Source of the DNA: Acetivibrio straminisolvens JCM 21531
GTDB taxonomy: Bacteria > Bacillota > Clostridia > Acetivibrionales > Acetivibrionaceae
DNA: 37,856 nucleotides
Direction of reading: 5' to 3'
Assembly (NCBI RefSeq): GCF_000521465.1
Contig: NZ_BAVR01000038.1
Span: forward strand, 1 to 37,856
Both the position numbers and the translations under genes were made by a program. Position 1 is the stretch's first letter, and every line of letters begins with the position of its first letter. The notes below the pieces were generated by a model that made no database searches, was not told the origin of the DNA, and worked only from the letters and a program-made list of their open reading frames with translations. Below, piece after piece: positions 1 through 9,129 of this stretch.

Positions 1-2
1 AT

Positions 3-566
3 GCTTTTGATTTTAACAATAGAGTATTTACTGACAATAAAAGCATAGATATTGTAGTAAAATATAAGATAAAGACATCGCTGCCGATAAATCTACTTCC
101 CGAAATCAACATGGAGCAACGGTCAACCGTTAGAGGTTGGATGAACGGAGATGCATCGGCACCGGTAGAAGTTAAAGAATCTTTATGGGATAAAGCTCCA
201 TTTGAGTACGGTAAAGTGATTACCGAGAAGGAACTCGAAAAATATCCGAACAGATATCCGGCTTCCGGGGATATATATGAAGTAAGGAGCATCAATTTGG
301 ACTGCGATACATATAAGGATATTAAAAAAGCAAAGAGCTCATTACGGAGTAGTATAAATAAATTTGGTTCAAAAACTAAAGGTGTTGCGGAAATTACTTC
401 AAGAACGTTTATCATAGTAATACCGGAAGGGACTTTGACAGATGAAGTCAAAGCAATGCTGGAAGAGTTGAAAAGTGAAGCTGCTTCCGGAACGCCTCCG
501 ATAAACGTGGTTTATAAAGAGGGTTACGGAAGACAAAGCAATGTAGGCGATGGCAGCGAAGAATAA
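3..566 (+). CDS. TadE-like pilus-assembly protein, C-terminal part (partial at left edge)
   Basis: The reading frame is open from the left edge of the window, so the true start lies outside it; the first in-frame ATG, at 111, falls mid-domain. The visible 187 residues begin with a beta-rich stretch around IDIVVKYKIK, followed by a LPxxLLPE-like segment, a Q-R-S-x-x-R-x-W motif and a polar C-terminal half. That order resembles the periplasmic part of TadE/TadG-type pseudopilins. The N-terminal membrane helix that would settle the family is not in the window. A hairpin terminator follows 40 bases after the stop, so this is probably the last gene of its operon. The family call is an inference from pattern only. 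Confidence 0.5.
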   Translation, partial: AFDFNNRVFTDNKSIDIVVKYKIKTSLPINLLPEINMEQRSTVRGWMNGDASAPVEVKESLWDKAPFEYGKVITEKELEKYPNRYPASGDIYEVRSINLDCDTYKDIKKAKSSLRSSINKFGSKTKGVAEITSRTFIIVIPEGTLTDEVKAMLEELKSEAASGTPPINVVYKEGYGRQSNVGDGSEE

Positions 567-604
567 CAAAATAAATTGAATTATATCACTGTAGTGATAA
601 TTTT

Positions 605-640
605 AAAACCTCTCATGATCTACTATTGAGAGGTTTTTTA
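605..640 (+). terminator. Rho-independent terminator after the TadE-like gene
   Basis: AACCTCTC (607-614) pairs with GAGAGGTT (628-635) around a 13-base loop and is followed by a run of T. A separate 7-bp inverted repeat, TATCACT-GT-AGTGATA, lies just upstream at 584-599 and may extend the structure. Confidence 0.85.
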
Positions 641-799
641 TTTAAATCTTCTCTGAATTCAAACCCATAATTTACATTCTGCAACCAAGGCAGCAAAAAA
701 CCAAAATCATTTTACCCCACCCAAAATACACAGACGAACTATCCTACCAATTTGGAAAAAATACTCTTCATCTACACAATAAAAAATGGCAATAACTAA

Positions 800-828
800 A
801 TGTAACATTAATACCCTCCAAAACGTTA
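800..828 (+). promoter_or_regulatory. Probable ECF-sigma-type promoter upstream of the sigma factor gene
   Basis: TGTAACA (800-806) and CGTTAT (823-828) are separated by exactly 16 bases. An AAC-containing -35 and a CGT-containing -10 at this spacing is the usual ECF promoter form, and ECF genes are commonly autoregulated. The start codon lies 45 bases downstream of the -10. The rest of the 567-873 gap holds only the terminator and a short inverted repeat; I see no gene in it. Confidence 0.55.
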
Positions 829-873
829 TTATTAGTGTATATATAACTGGCCAGGGAAAAGGAGCTAAGAGGT

Positions 874-1407
874 ATGCTGAAGGAGGAAACACTGAAAAAA
901 GCGCAGGACGGAGACTTAAAATCGATAGAAGAGATATGTTCCTCAACATGGGAAGATATATACCGCTTTATATATTACAAAGTTCAAAACCGCCAGGAAG
1001 CAGAAGATATAACGCAGGAGACCTATGTTAAGGCACTTTACCATTTACAAAAGAACAGCGTTAAGATAAAACAATATACCGGATTTCTAAAAACCGTTGC
1101 GCTAAACATTCTGCGGGATAAATGGCGTAAGAAAAAACGCCGGGGCATAAACGTAAATATCGAGGCGGTAAACCCTGAAGAAACCGCGGTGGAGGATGCA
1201 GCAGAGATAAGTGCGCAGAGGGAATTGATACGAAATGCATTAGATTGCCTTAACGAAGAGCAGCGTATGGTAATTGAACTAAGGATACTTAAGGGCTACT
1301 CAGTGGCTGAGACCGCAAGAATCATCAAGAAAAAAGAATCGACTGTTCGTGTGCTGCAGTACAGAGCATTGAAAACCCTTGCTTCAATACTCAAAAGAAA
1401 CGACTAA
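874..1407 (+). CDS. ECF-subfamily RNA polymerase sigma factor
   Basis: This is an unbroken 177-residue protein, the usual length for an ECF sigma factor. Region 2 covers roughly residues 20-90, with the DIYRFIYYKV helix and the core-binding/-10 segment AEDITQETYVKAL. Region 4 covers roughly residues 120-170, with LNEEQRMVIELRILKGYS followed by a helix-turn-helix ending in TVRVLQYRALKTL. A GGAG/AGAGG purine stretch precedes the ATG. The next gene, 21 bases downstream, encodes a single-pass membrane protein, so the pair looks like a sigma factor with its cognate anti-sigma factor. An ECF-type promoter upstream suggests autoregulation. The signal it responds to cannot be read from the sequence. 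Confidence 0.9.
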   Translation: MLKEETLKKAQDGDLKSIEEICSSTWEDIYRFIYYKVQNRQEAEDITQETYVKALYHLQKNSVKIKQYTGFLKTVALNILRDKWRKKKRRGINVNIEAVNPEETAVEDAAEISAQRELIRNALDCLNEEQRMVIELRILKGYSVAETARIIKKKESTVRVLQYRALKTLASILKRND

Positions 1408-1428
1408 TTTGAAGGAGGTATAAATGTT

Positions 1429-3101
1429 ATGGACAACAATGAAAAGAAAATATCCGAATATATTGATAAATTAAATGCCGAAAAAATGCCCAAGGAGCAC
1501 GAGTGTCCGGAGGATTCGCCGGAGCTTATGGAGCTTATGGATACGGTAAGAAAGGTTCGAAGTCTAAAAGAGCCTGCTCTTCCTGAGGTAGACTACCCAA
1601 AGAAACTAGCCCGTGCAGTGGGCGGACAATTATGGCAAAAGGCTGTCACGAAAAAAAGAAGATGGGCATGGATGGCCGGAACAGCGGCTATTGCAGCAGT
1701 TGCTGTTATAGTTCTCATGCTAAATTTTGTGCTGTATTCCGGCAGAACTGACATTGTATACGCCATGGAACAGGCATATAAGGAAGTTAGGGCATATCAC
1801 GGAATCCTCAGCATTGTTGAGACCAATCTTAAAGGTGAAGAAACTCTGCAGGCAATGCGGGAAGTTTGGGCAGATAGTGAAGGGCGCTACTACGTAAAAG
1901 AGCTGACAGGCTTTCAAAAAGGTCTGATAACTGTAAACAACGGAGAGAAGAAGTGGCAGGTTAGTCCCGAGGAAAGCCAGGTGTATGTCTTTCCTGCCTT
2001 CCCTGATCCGTACAGATTTACCTTGGAGTTGGGCAATGAAATAAAAGACGCCAAGAATGCCGCACAAATAAAAGCAGCAGGAGAAGAACCGGTTGCCGGA
2101 AGAAAGGCCACTGTATTTGAGGTGATGCCAAAAGGGGGAGAAACTTATAAAATATGGATTGATAAAGAGACCAACCTGCCGTTGCAAAGGCAGAGCGCGA
2201 TGATGAATGCAATCCAATACACAGTAACATATAAGAGCATTGAGTTTAGTGACAATATACCCACAGAACTTCTTTCTTATGATTTGCCTCAAGGCTTTGA
2301 AGAAATAGATGAAAATCCCGAACTGCTGGTAAACAATATTGAAGAAGCTGCAGAAATAGCCGGTTTTACTCTCAAAGTACCCGAGAATGTCCCGATGGGT
2401 ATCTAAGGGAAAGCATAGCAGTCACAGATGGCATGAAAACCATTAAGCTAAGTTATACATCTAAGGACAAGAAAAACCGGGTGATTATTCTGCAGGAAAA
2501 AGTAACGAATGAGTTTAAACCTGCATCAACGGCGGTTCTGGGTAAGGTGGGCAGCAGTACTGCAGAAATTCAATCCCCTGTACAAGAGAGTCTTGGAGTA
2601 CTTGACGGAGGCAGACTGTATTCGGGGATGGCGGACATTAGTTCAATCCGCTGGCAGGAATCCGGATTTGAATATGCAGTAATAGGTAATGCTCCTATGG
2701 ATGAATTGGTTTTATTCATTGAGAGCATAGCATCAGGACCGGCAAAAATTCTATCGGGAGAGGAAGAAGCATCGGATAAGCCTCAAATTGAGGTTCCGGT
2801 TGATTTGGAAGTTGAGGAAAATGAGCAAAAAAGCGTGGATGCCGGACATTCGCCATGGAAGCTGGATCCTGTATATGTAGCCCAGGTATTTGTCAGCCTG
2901 AAGGTTTCTCCTGAAGGTATAGTAGGAGAGTACCCGGTGAATTATGAAGATTTAAAGGTTATAAAGAACGACGGCATAAATGCAATAGTGGAAGTAACCG
3001 GTGATACCGTGCCTGTGCGCAGAGTTTATTTAAAGAGGCTGATAAGACAAGATAGCACGGGAATTTGGACTGTAATTGGATACGATCCGGTTTGGCAATG
3101 A
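1429..3101 (+). CDS. Membrane anti-sigma factor-like protein with LolA/MucB-like domain (one frame break)
   Basis: The repaired product is about 557 residues. Residues 1-75 are a charged, probably cytoplasmic sigma-binding region. One membrane helix covers about 79-103 (WAWMAGTAAIAAVAVIVLML). The outside part contains a segment resembling LolA/MucB-type lipoprotein-sensing domains (about 115-290) and a further C-terminal domain. The frame stops at 2406 and resumes for the 2433-3101 part. Adding one G to the GGG at 2397-2399 joins them as VPMG-YLRESIAVTDGMK with no other change. It sits 21 bases after the ECF sigma gene with a strong AGGAGG site, which supports an anti-sigma role. No zinc-binding HxxxCxxC motif is seen, so it is not a ZAS-type anti-sigma factor. 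A hairpin terminator follows. Confidence 0.7.
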
Positions 3102-3121
3102 ATTGTTGTGAATAAATTAAA

Positions 3122-3155
3122 AGAAGAGAGTTTATTAACTCTCTTCTGCCTTTTT
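3122..3155. terminator. Bidirectional terminator between convergent genes
   Basis: AGAAGAGAGTT (3122-3132) pairs perfectly with AACTCTCTTCT (3137-3147) around a TATT loop. On the plus strand it is followed by GCCTTTTT, and on the minus strand by TTTTAATTTA. The stop codon of the minus-strand small gene lies at the loop/stem edge of this hairpin. Confidence 0.85.
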
Positions 3156-3347
3156 ATCATATAGATTGTAAGTAATACATTTCGACGCCCTTCTGGTACG
3201 AGTGCTTTTAGCAGGTGTATCAGCTTTGGCTGTCTTGGTAGTTCGTTTGGCCGCAGACGAAAGCTTGCTTGCCACTCTGTTGCTGCAATTCTTGTTAGTA
3301 CAACTGTCATTGATAATCAATGAACCGCAAGTGCAAAATTGTGCCAA
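3135..3347 (-). CDS. Small basic protein with four cysteines (hypothetical)
   Basis: I do not recognise the family. The 70-residue product begins with a CxC...CxxxxC cluster (Cys 5, 7, 16, 21) that could bind one zinc. A Lys/Arg/Ala/Thr-rich stretch, like histone-tail or nucleic-acid-binding tails, follows, and the C-terminus is acidic. The start is a TTG at 3347 with AGGAG about 10 bases upstream; no ATG fits. The gene converges on the anti-sigma gene, and its stop codon sits inside the shared terminator hairpin, which suggests a real, precisely bounded transcript. A TATACT box occurs about 30 bases upstream without a good -35. Function unknown; a zinc-ribbon nucleic-acid-binding role is a guess. 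Confidence 0.6.
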   Translation of the reverse strand: MAQFCTCGSLIINDSCTNKNCSNRVASKLSSAAKRTTKTAKADTPAKSTRTRRASKCITYNLYDKKAEES

Positions 3348-3397
3348 TTTAAATCAACTCCTTCTATATAAGTATATCACAAAAAGTGAATTCTTAG

Positions 3398-3425
3398 TAA
3401 ATTTATTTTTATAAAAATAAATTTA
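3398..3425. repeat. 28-bp perfect AT-only palindrome
   Basis: The sequence reads identically on both strands, centred on TTTTTATAAAAA at 3406-3417. It lies in the divergent gap between the small minus-strand gene and the response regulator gene. It could be an operator or a cruciform; neither flank has a U-run convincing enough for a terminator. Confidence 0.6.
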
Positions 3426-3551
3426 AAAACTGAACTGTTCAAAACAAGATTTTTAATATATAATTATTACAATGTTATTATTTGTCTCGCTCATTCCGAT
3501 ATATATAGGGAGAAAAACATCCAAAATTATCTTAACGGGAGTTCACAGCAA

Positions 3552-4481
3552 ATGTTTAAGAAGAAAATATTGATTATTGATGACACTGAGTTTATGACAA
3601 AACTGATATCCGATGTCCTAATAAACGAAGGTTATGAAGTAGTAACAGCATCCAATGGACGTCAAGGTATTGAAATGGTCAGGATTGAAAAGCCGGATCT
3701 GGTTTTGCTTGATGTTGTCATGCCCGATATGGACGGTTTTGAAGTCTGCAAGACGCTAAGATGATGAAGGCAATAACCTTATGCCTATTATCATGCTTAC
3801 GGCGCAGGATAATGAAGACGATAAGCTTACGGGATTGGAGCTCGGTGCAGATGATTATATAATTAAGCCTTTAATACCAGGGAGCTTGTAAGCAGAGTTC
3901 GAAATACGTTAAGACGCATAGACAGAAACCGGTGGGCAAATCCGTTGACCGGGCTTCAGGGCAATATTGAGATACAGAGCGAAATTAACCAGAGAATAGC
4001 TACCAAACAGCTTTTTGCGGTTATTTATGCCGACCTTGACAATTTTAAGGCATATAATGATGTATATGGCTTTGCAAGCGGGGATAGAGCTATAAAGCTT
4101 ACTGCCGACATTATTGTTGACAATGTCCACAATTACGGAAACCAAGGCGACTTTATAGGCCATGTAGGCGGAGATGACTTTATAATTGTGTCCACCCCGA
4201 ATAAAGCCGAAGCTATAGTAAAGGGAGTAATTGAAGATTTTGACACCAAAACAAAGGCCCTTTATTGCGAAGAAGATTTAAGAAGAGGATATATTGTTAC
4301 GAGCAACAGGCAGGGACAGGTAATGAAGTTCCCGCTTATATCCATATCTTTTGCCATAGTGACCAATGAGGTCAGGGAGCTTATCAGCCATATTCAAATT
4401 TCTGAAATAGCTGCTGAGCTCAAGAAAAAGGCAAAGTCAATGCCGGGAAGCTCTTATGTAAAAGATAGAAGAAAGTTTTAA
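3552..4481 (+). CDS. Response regulator with GGDEF-type output domain (two frame breaks)
   Basis: The N-terminal receiver domain (about residues 1-120) has the acidic pair D10-D11, phospho-acceptor D54 in [10 protein letters not shown], and the conserved lysine in YIIKP. The C-terminal part is a diguanylate-cyclase fold with [11 protein letters not shown] and the signature GGDDF in place of GGDEF. No RxxD inhibitory site precedes it. The first break, at 3759-3763 after CKTLR, needs a gain of two bases or loss of one to reach [14 protein letters not shown]. The second is cured by one T at 3870-3872, giving [18 protein letters not shown]. The repaired protein is about 310 residues. Whether GGDDF makes c-di-GMP is uncertain. 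The HEAT-like gene follows after 43 bases and is probably cotranscribed. Confidence 0.8.
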
Positions 4482-4524
4482 TAATAAAGAAAGTTTTAAA
4501 ATATTGTCATTTGGGGGATTAAAG

Positions 4525-5403
4525 TTGAAAAAAGCTGAATTGCTGTTTGAAAGTTACAATATGGTGATAGAAGAAAGCTGCAATAGGATTTTTATGAATG
4601 GAGAGGATGACATTTTAAAAATTGGTGAGGACCGCTTGTCTGAATTAGTGGATGAAGACCTGAAAAAGTGGGCTAAGGCTCCACTCAAAGAACTTGACGG
4701 ATTATGTCCGGATGAATATTTTAAAAGTATTTCCGATATTGGACAATTATTGGAACTATTCAAGCTGGGAGCCAAAATGTGCGATATGCATTTGCCCCAT
4801 TCTCTAATTGAAAAGATTGCAACCTATAACGGGGTTGCGGAGGAGGAAATGCTGAAACTTGCCACAGACCGTTCGGTTCAAAACAATGATGAAGAGCTTG
4901 TTTCATCGCTGACGGCAATTTCTATCCTTGGAGAATGGAAGGCAGAGAGAGCAGTTGGACCTCTGATGAAGCTTGCGGAAAATTTGGAAGTCGGAATCAA
5001 TATGAATGACGAAATAGTTTTGGAAAAAGTTATCGATGCACTGGCACAAATCGGAGGAGAAGCGGTGCCGGTCATAGTTGACAGACTAAATTCTATAGAA
5101 GACTTCGGCATTTTGGATGAATACCTCTTGACATGTTTGACGAAAATAGAGGCTAAAGCTTTGGATAAAGACGTATATGACACTGTTTACAGATGCTTGA
5201 AAAATTCATTTCTCAGAATGAAAAACAAAGCTTTTGGGGCAGTTTGTCTCGGTGATTTTGGAGACGGAAGGGCAATACCTGCATTAAAGGGTTATATTCT
5301 AAAAAACATGGAATCTATAGACTATGAGACATATTGTGATATTCATTCTGCGGTTATCCGTCTTGGCGGAAACATGGACGACATAAAAATTAATTTTGCC
5401 TAA
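4525..5403 (+). CDS. HEAT-repeat-like helical protein
   Basis: This unbroken 292-residue protein is made almost entirely of amphipathic helix pairs. Segments such as ELVSSLTAISILGEWKAERAVGPLMKL, VIDALAQIGGEAVPVIVDRL and AVCLGDFGDGRAIPALKGY have the HEAT/PBS-lyase repeat pattern. I chose the TTG at 4525 because GGGGG lies about 9 bases upstream; the frame is open to 4504, but a start there would have no ribosome site. HEAT proteins are usually protein-protein scaffolds, so this may be a partner of the preceding response regulator. No catalytic motif is visible. No clear terminator follows in the 187-base gap before the transporter operon. Confidence 0.65.
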   Translation: MKKAELLFESYNMVIEESCNRIFMNGEDDILKIGEDRLSELVDEDLKKWAKAPLKELDGLCPDEYFKSISDIGQLLELFKLGAKMCDMHLPHSLIEKIATYNGVAEEEMLKLATDRSVQNNDEELVSSLTAISILGEWKAERAVGPLMKLAENLEVGINMNDEIVLEKVIDALAQIGGEAVPVIVDRLNSIEDFGILDEYLLTCLTKIEAKALDKDVYDTVYRCLKNSFLRMKNKAFGAVCLGDFGDGRAIPALKGYILKNMESIDYETYCDIHSAVIRLGGNMDDIKINFA

Positions 5404-5590
5404 GATTGGTTTCCACACCACTTCAAATATATTCAAATCATATCATTTCATAAAACAGCAGCCGGGGCAATATGCAAAATATCTTTGCTAAATTGCGTCA
5501 AATTTGATGATTTTAGTCAATGGACAATCTACGTAATTTCAAATATACCTCTGTTGTTTGCGAAACTATATTGCAAGGAGGCAATAAGAA

Positions 5591-7227
5591 ATGAAGCTTG
5601 AAAGATGTTATGCCTTATTGTTGGTTGTCTTTATGAGCATGAGTATTGCTTTGTCAGGATGCAGCAGTGCAAAAGCAGGGTTTAATGAAGTAAACATAAA
5701 TCTTGGAGACGAGCCGTCAACCCTTGATCCCCAATTGGTGTATGATGTGATTCCAATGAGTGTGATAAATGCTGTTTTTGAAGGACTAATGAGAAAGGAT
5801 AAGGAAGGCACGCCCATACCGGGAGTTGCAAAAGAATATGTTGTAAGCGAGGATGGGCTGACCTATACATTTTATCTCAGGGAAGATGCAGTGTGGTGGG
5901 ATGGAACCGGTGTTACCGCCCAAAATTTCAAAGATGCCTGGATGCGTGCGTTGGACCCTCAGCCAGAGTATCATGAACCGTCTTATATGGCGTACCTTCT
6001 TTTCTGCATAAAGGGAGCTGAAAAATATGCCTATGGAGAGGGAAAGCCTGAGGATGTGGCGATTTATGTAAAAGATGAAAAAACTCTGAGCGTTACTCTT
6101 ACAGAGCCTATGCCGTATTTTTTGGATATTGTCTGCAATAGCGTATATATGCCCATAAATACAGAGTTTTTCAAAAATCAAATTTCCGACGGCAATGTTT
6201 CCAAATACGGGACGGAAGCCAAAGCCTATTGGGAAATGGCCCCTTTAAGATAGAGGAATGGAACCATGACGACAGTATTGTGCTTACAAAAAACGAAACT
6301 TATTGGAATTCGGAAAATATAAAGCTTGACAGGATAAATTTCCGTATGATAAGCGATAATACTGCAGCCATAAATTCTTTCAAAGCAGGAGAAATTGACA
6401 TGGTGGCGATAACCGATCCCCTTTTGATAGAGGAGTTTAAAAAGGATGGTTATCAGGTGGAAAGTTATGATGCAGGAGTTGTACGGTACATATCGATAAA
6501 CAATGATGACCCTATACTTAGGAACGTAAACATCAGAAAAGCCCTTGCCTATGCCATAGACCGAAATACCTTTGTGGAAAAGGTGCTGAGGGACGGTTCT
6601 CAAAAGGCCTTGGGTTTTGTCAGCCCTGTGGTAAGAGGATATGAAGGATATTTCAGGGAGAAGGCAGGAGATTTGTTTAAGGACAATGACGTGAAAAAGG
6701 CAAAGGAGCTATTGGCACAAGGGCTAAAAGAACTAAATCTGTCGAATATGCCGAAGCTCAGCATCCTGGTGGACGGCAAGGAAATCTCAAAGAGGGATGC
6801 TCAGGTGATTCAGGATATGTGGAGAAAGAACCTCGGTGTTGAGGCTGAAATACAGATAATGTCCTTTGACGCCATGACAGAAAAAATGATGCAAGGAGAT
6901 TATCGGATGGCACTTCTTATGTGGGCAGGGGATTACAATGATCCTCGTGCGTATTTGGAGGTCTTCTCCTCGGCGAACTTCTACAACGTAGCATATTATG
7001 TCAATTTATATTTTGATGAGCTTTTAGCCAAATCCATAGAAGAGAAAGACCCTCAAAAAAGAATGAACCTCTTGGTGGAAGCGGAAAAAACGGCGATGAA
7101 CGAAATGCCTGTTTGTCCGGTGTACTTTGCCCAAAAAAGTTACGCCGTAAGACCAGGGGTTAAAGGATTGGTTAGGGGCAGCAGTTCCATACAGGATATA
7201 GATTTGTATTGGACATATATTGAATAA
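5591..7227 (+). CDS. Oligopeptide-type ABC transporter substrate-binding lipoprotein (one frame break)
   Basis: The protein belongs to solute-binding family 5 (OppA/DppA). It starts with a lipoprotein signal peptide whose lipobox is LSGC, followed by the family opening NLGDEPSTLDPQ and the EGLMRKDKEGTPIPGVAKEY segment. The C-terminal part has the usual IRKALAYAIDRNTFV motif. Repaired length is about 545 residues, normal for the family. The frame breaks at 6229-6230: one T restores AYLGNGPFKIEEW and joins the 5591-6253 and 6229-7227 parts. It heads a five-domain import operon (lipoprotein, two permeases, double ATPase). Peptides are the most likely ligand, but nickel and other family 5 ligands cannot be excluded. 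AAGGAGG precedes the ATG. Confidence 0.88.
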
Positions 7228-7260
7228 AGAATAAAGGAACCGGCAAAAGGTGATGAGAAA

Positions 7261-8226
7261 TTGGAGCTTGTACGTTTTATTGCCAAAAGGATTCTGTTCT
7301 TTTTAATTACAATGTTTCTGGCGGCAACCTTTACTTTTGTGCTTATTAAAAGTATTCCGGGAGGGCCCTTCGGTTCGGACAAGATGATACATCCTCAGAT
7401 AATGGAGAATCTTAATGAAAAATACGGGCTGGATGAGCCTTTGCACCGGCAGTATTTCCTGTATATGAAAAACCTACTTAGAGGTGACCTGGGAATATCC
7501 ATGATTTATAAGAACAGGAGCGTAGGTTCCATTATTAAAAGAGCGTTTCCCGTATCGCTCAGTTTGGGGATCAGGGCTGTTGGGCTTGCTGTTTTGGTAA
7601 GTTTGTTGCTGGGAATTTTGCCTGTTCTTCATAAGAATAAGGTGCTTGACTGTCTTGTTCTTATAGTTACTGTTCTCGCGGTGTCAATGCCGGGATTTGT
7701 AATCGGCACACTGCTTCAATATCTTGTTTCCTTTCGGTTATCCGAGGCACTAAAAATATTGTAGGAATTCGATTCAATATTTTCCGGTAACGGGGTGGGG
7801 TGGCTTTAGGTATACTGTTGTGCCATCCCTTGCCCTTGCAGCAGGAGTAACGGGCATGATGGCGAAAATGCTCAGGGCAGGTATGAAGGATGTTCTCAAT
7901 CAAAACTACATTATTATGTGCCGGGCAAAGGGCATGACAAATAAGGAAGTTGTGCTAAGGCACGCTCTAAAAAACGCCATTCTTCCGCTTCTTTCGATTT
8001 CGGGGCCTCTTATTGCTCAATAATTACGGGTTCCTTTGTGATTGAAAATATTTTCTCTATTCCGGGACTGGGACAATATTTTGTATCCGGTGTTCAGGAC
8101 AAGGACTACACAATGGTGGTGGGGCTTTCGGTGTTTACCGTGTTTGTGGCGGTTCTTGCAAATACTGTGACAGATATAATTTATGCTGTTGCAGACCCAA
8201 GGGTGAGGATTACATCGAAAAAGTAG
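7261..8226 (+). CDS. Oligopeptide-type ABC transporter permease, OppB type (three frame breaks)
   Basis: The start is a TTG preceded by AAAGGTGATGAG. The N-terminus has the OppB pattern of a first membrane helix, then IPGGPFGSDK and LNEKYGLDEPLHRQYFLYMKN. The EAA loop is clear: NYIIMCRAKGMTNKEVVLRHALKNAILP. The C-terminus has GSFVIENIFSIPGLGQYF. Three breaks split the gene near 7741, 7780-7783 and 8019; each is repaired by one T, giving RGTKNIVGIRFNIFPVTGWGG and ASIITGSFVIENIF. The segment around 7741-7790 is the least certain part, since it is longer than usual between the two helices. The repaired protein is about 322 residues with five to six membrane segments. Confidence 0.82.
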
Positions 8227-8245
8227 TTTTACAGGAGTAGATTTC

Positions 8246-9129
8246 ATGCTGTTTTTAAAAAGAGTTGCTTTTGGCTTGTCAAAGAACAAAGCGGCATTAG
8301 CCTGTACAATTTTTATCATAGTCGTGGTATTGGCGGCGGTTGTTGTGCCTATGGTTTCGCGCTACGATTATTACAGCCATGACATGGACAAGAAATTCCT
8401 CCCGCCTTTTACCGGGGGACACTGGTTTGGCACCGATGAGTTTGGGAGGGATTTGTTTGTAAGGGTCTGGTACGGAGTCAGAATATCTCTTGCGGTAGGC
8501 GTGCTTGCAGCACTTATACAGATGCTTATAGGCACGTTGTACGGAGGGGTGGCGGGGATTTTCGGCGGTCTTGTTGATGAGGTTATGATGAGATTTGCCG
8601 ATGTTATGTATTCTGTTCCGAATCTTGTCATTGTTGTGCTAATCACTCTTCTATTGGGAAACAATGAGCTTTCGGTGATATTTGCCCTTTCGCTGACCGA
8701 TTGGACAACTGCGGCAAGAGTTGTAAGGGGACAGACCCTTGTGTTGAAAGAGATGGAGTTTGTGCAGGCGGCAAAGGTATTGGGGGCAAAAAGGACCAAA
8801 ATAATGTTAAAGCACATACTTCCCAATTGCAGCGGACCGGTTCTTGTAAATTTGACAATTAACATACCTTCGGCGATTTTTGCCGAAAGCACCCTAAGCT
8901 TTCTGGGCATCGGCATAAAGCCCCTGCTGCAAGCCTTGGAACTTTGGTGAATGAAGGGTTCAAGTATGTAAACATAACCTACCGCCCGTGGGTGATATTC
9001 ATACCCCTTGTATTTATCGCCCTAATAATGATAAGCCTGAATATATTGGGGGATACGCTTCAAAAACTACTGGATTCAAAATCCCGGGATTTTAGACAAG
9101 GTGGTCTAATATATGAATGCGCTTCTTAA
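8246..9129 (+). CDS. Oligopeptide-type ABC transporter permease, OppC type (one frame break)
   Basis: The protein begins with a cytoplasmic stretch and a first membrane helix, followed by HWFGTDEFGRDLFVRVWYG, the OppC hallmark. The EAA loop is EFVQAAKVLGAKRTKIMLKHILPN, followed by STLSFLGIGIKPP. One C must be added to CCCC at 8921-8924 to read KPPAASLGTLVNEGFKY and continue to 9129; without it the protein stops at 8950, before the last helix. Repaired length is about 294 residues. AGGAG lies 8 bases before the ATG, and the stop overlaps the start of the ATPase gene by 17 bases, indicating translational coupling. Confidence 0.86.

Noticed and set aside
707..1031. Two overlapping short open frames upstream of the sigma factor
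   Set aside because: Neither has a ribosome site, and they overlap the ECF promoter and the sigma gene in other frames.
1720..2292. 190-residue open frame on the minus strand inside the anti-sigma gene
   Set aside because: It lies opposite a well-supported gene, has no ribosome site and its composition is that of a reverse shadow.
6226..6603. 125-residue minus-strand open frame opposite the substrate-binding protein gene
   Set aside because: It is a shadow of the solute-binding gene across its frame break, without start signals.
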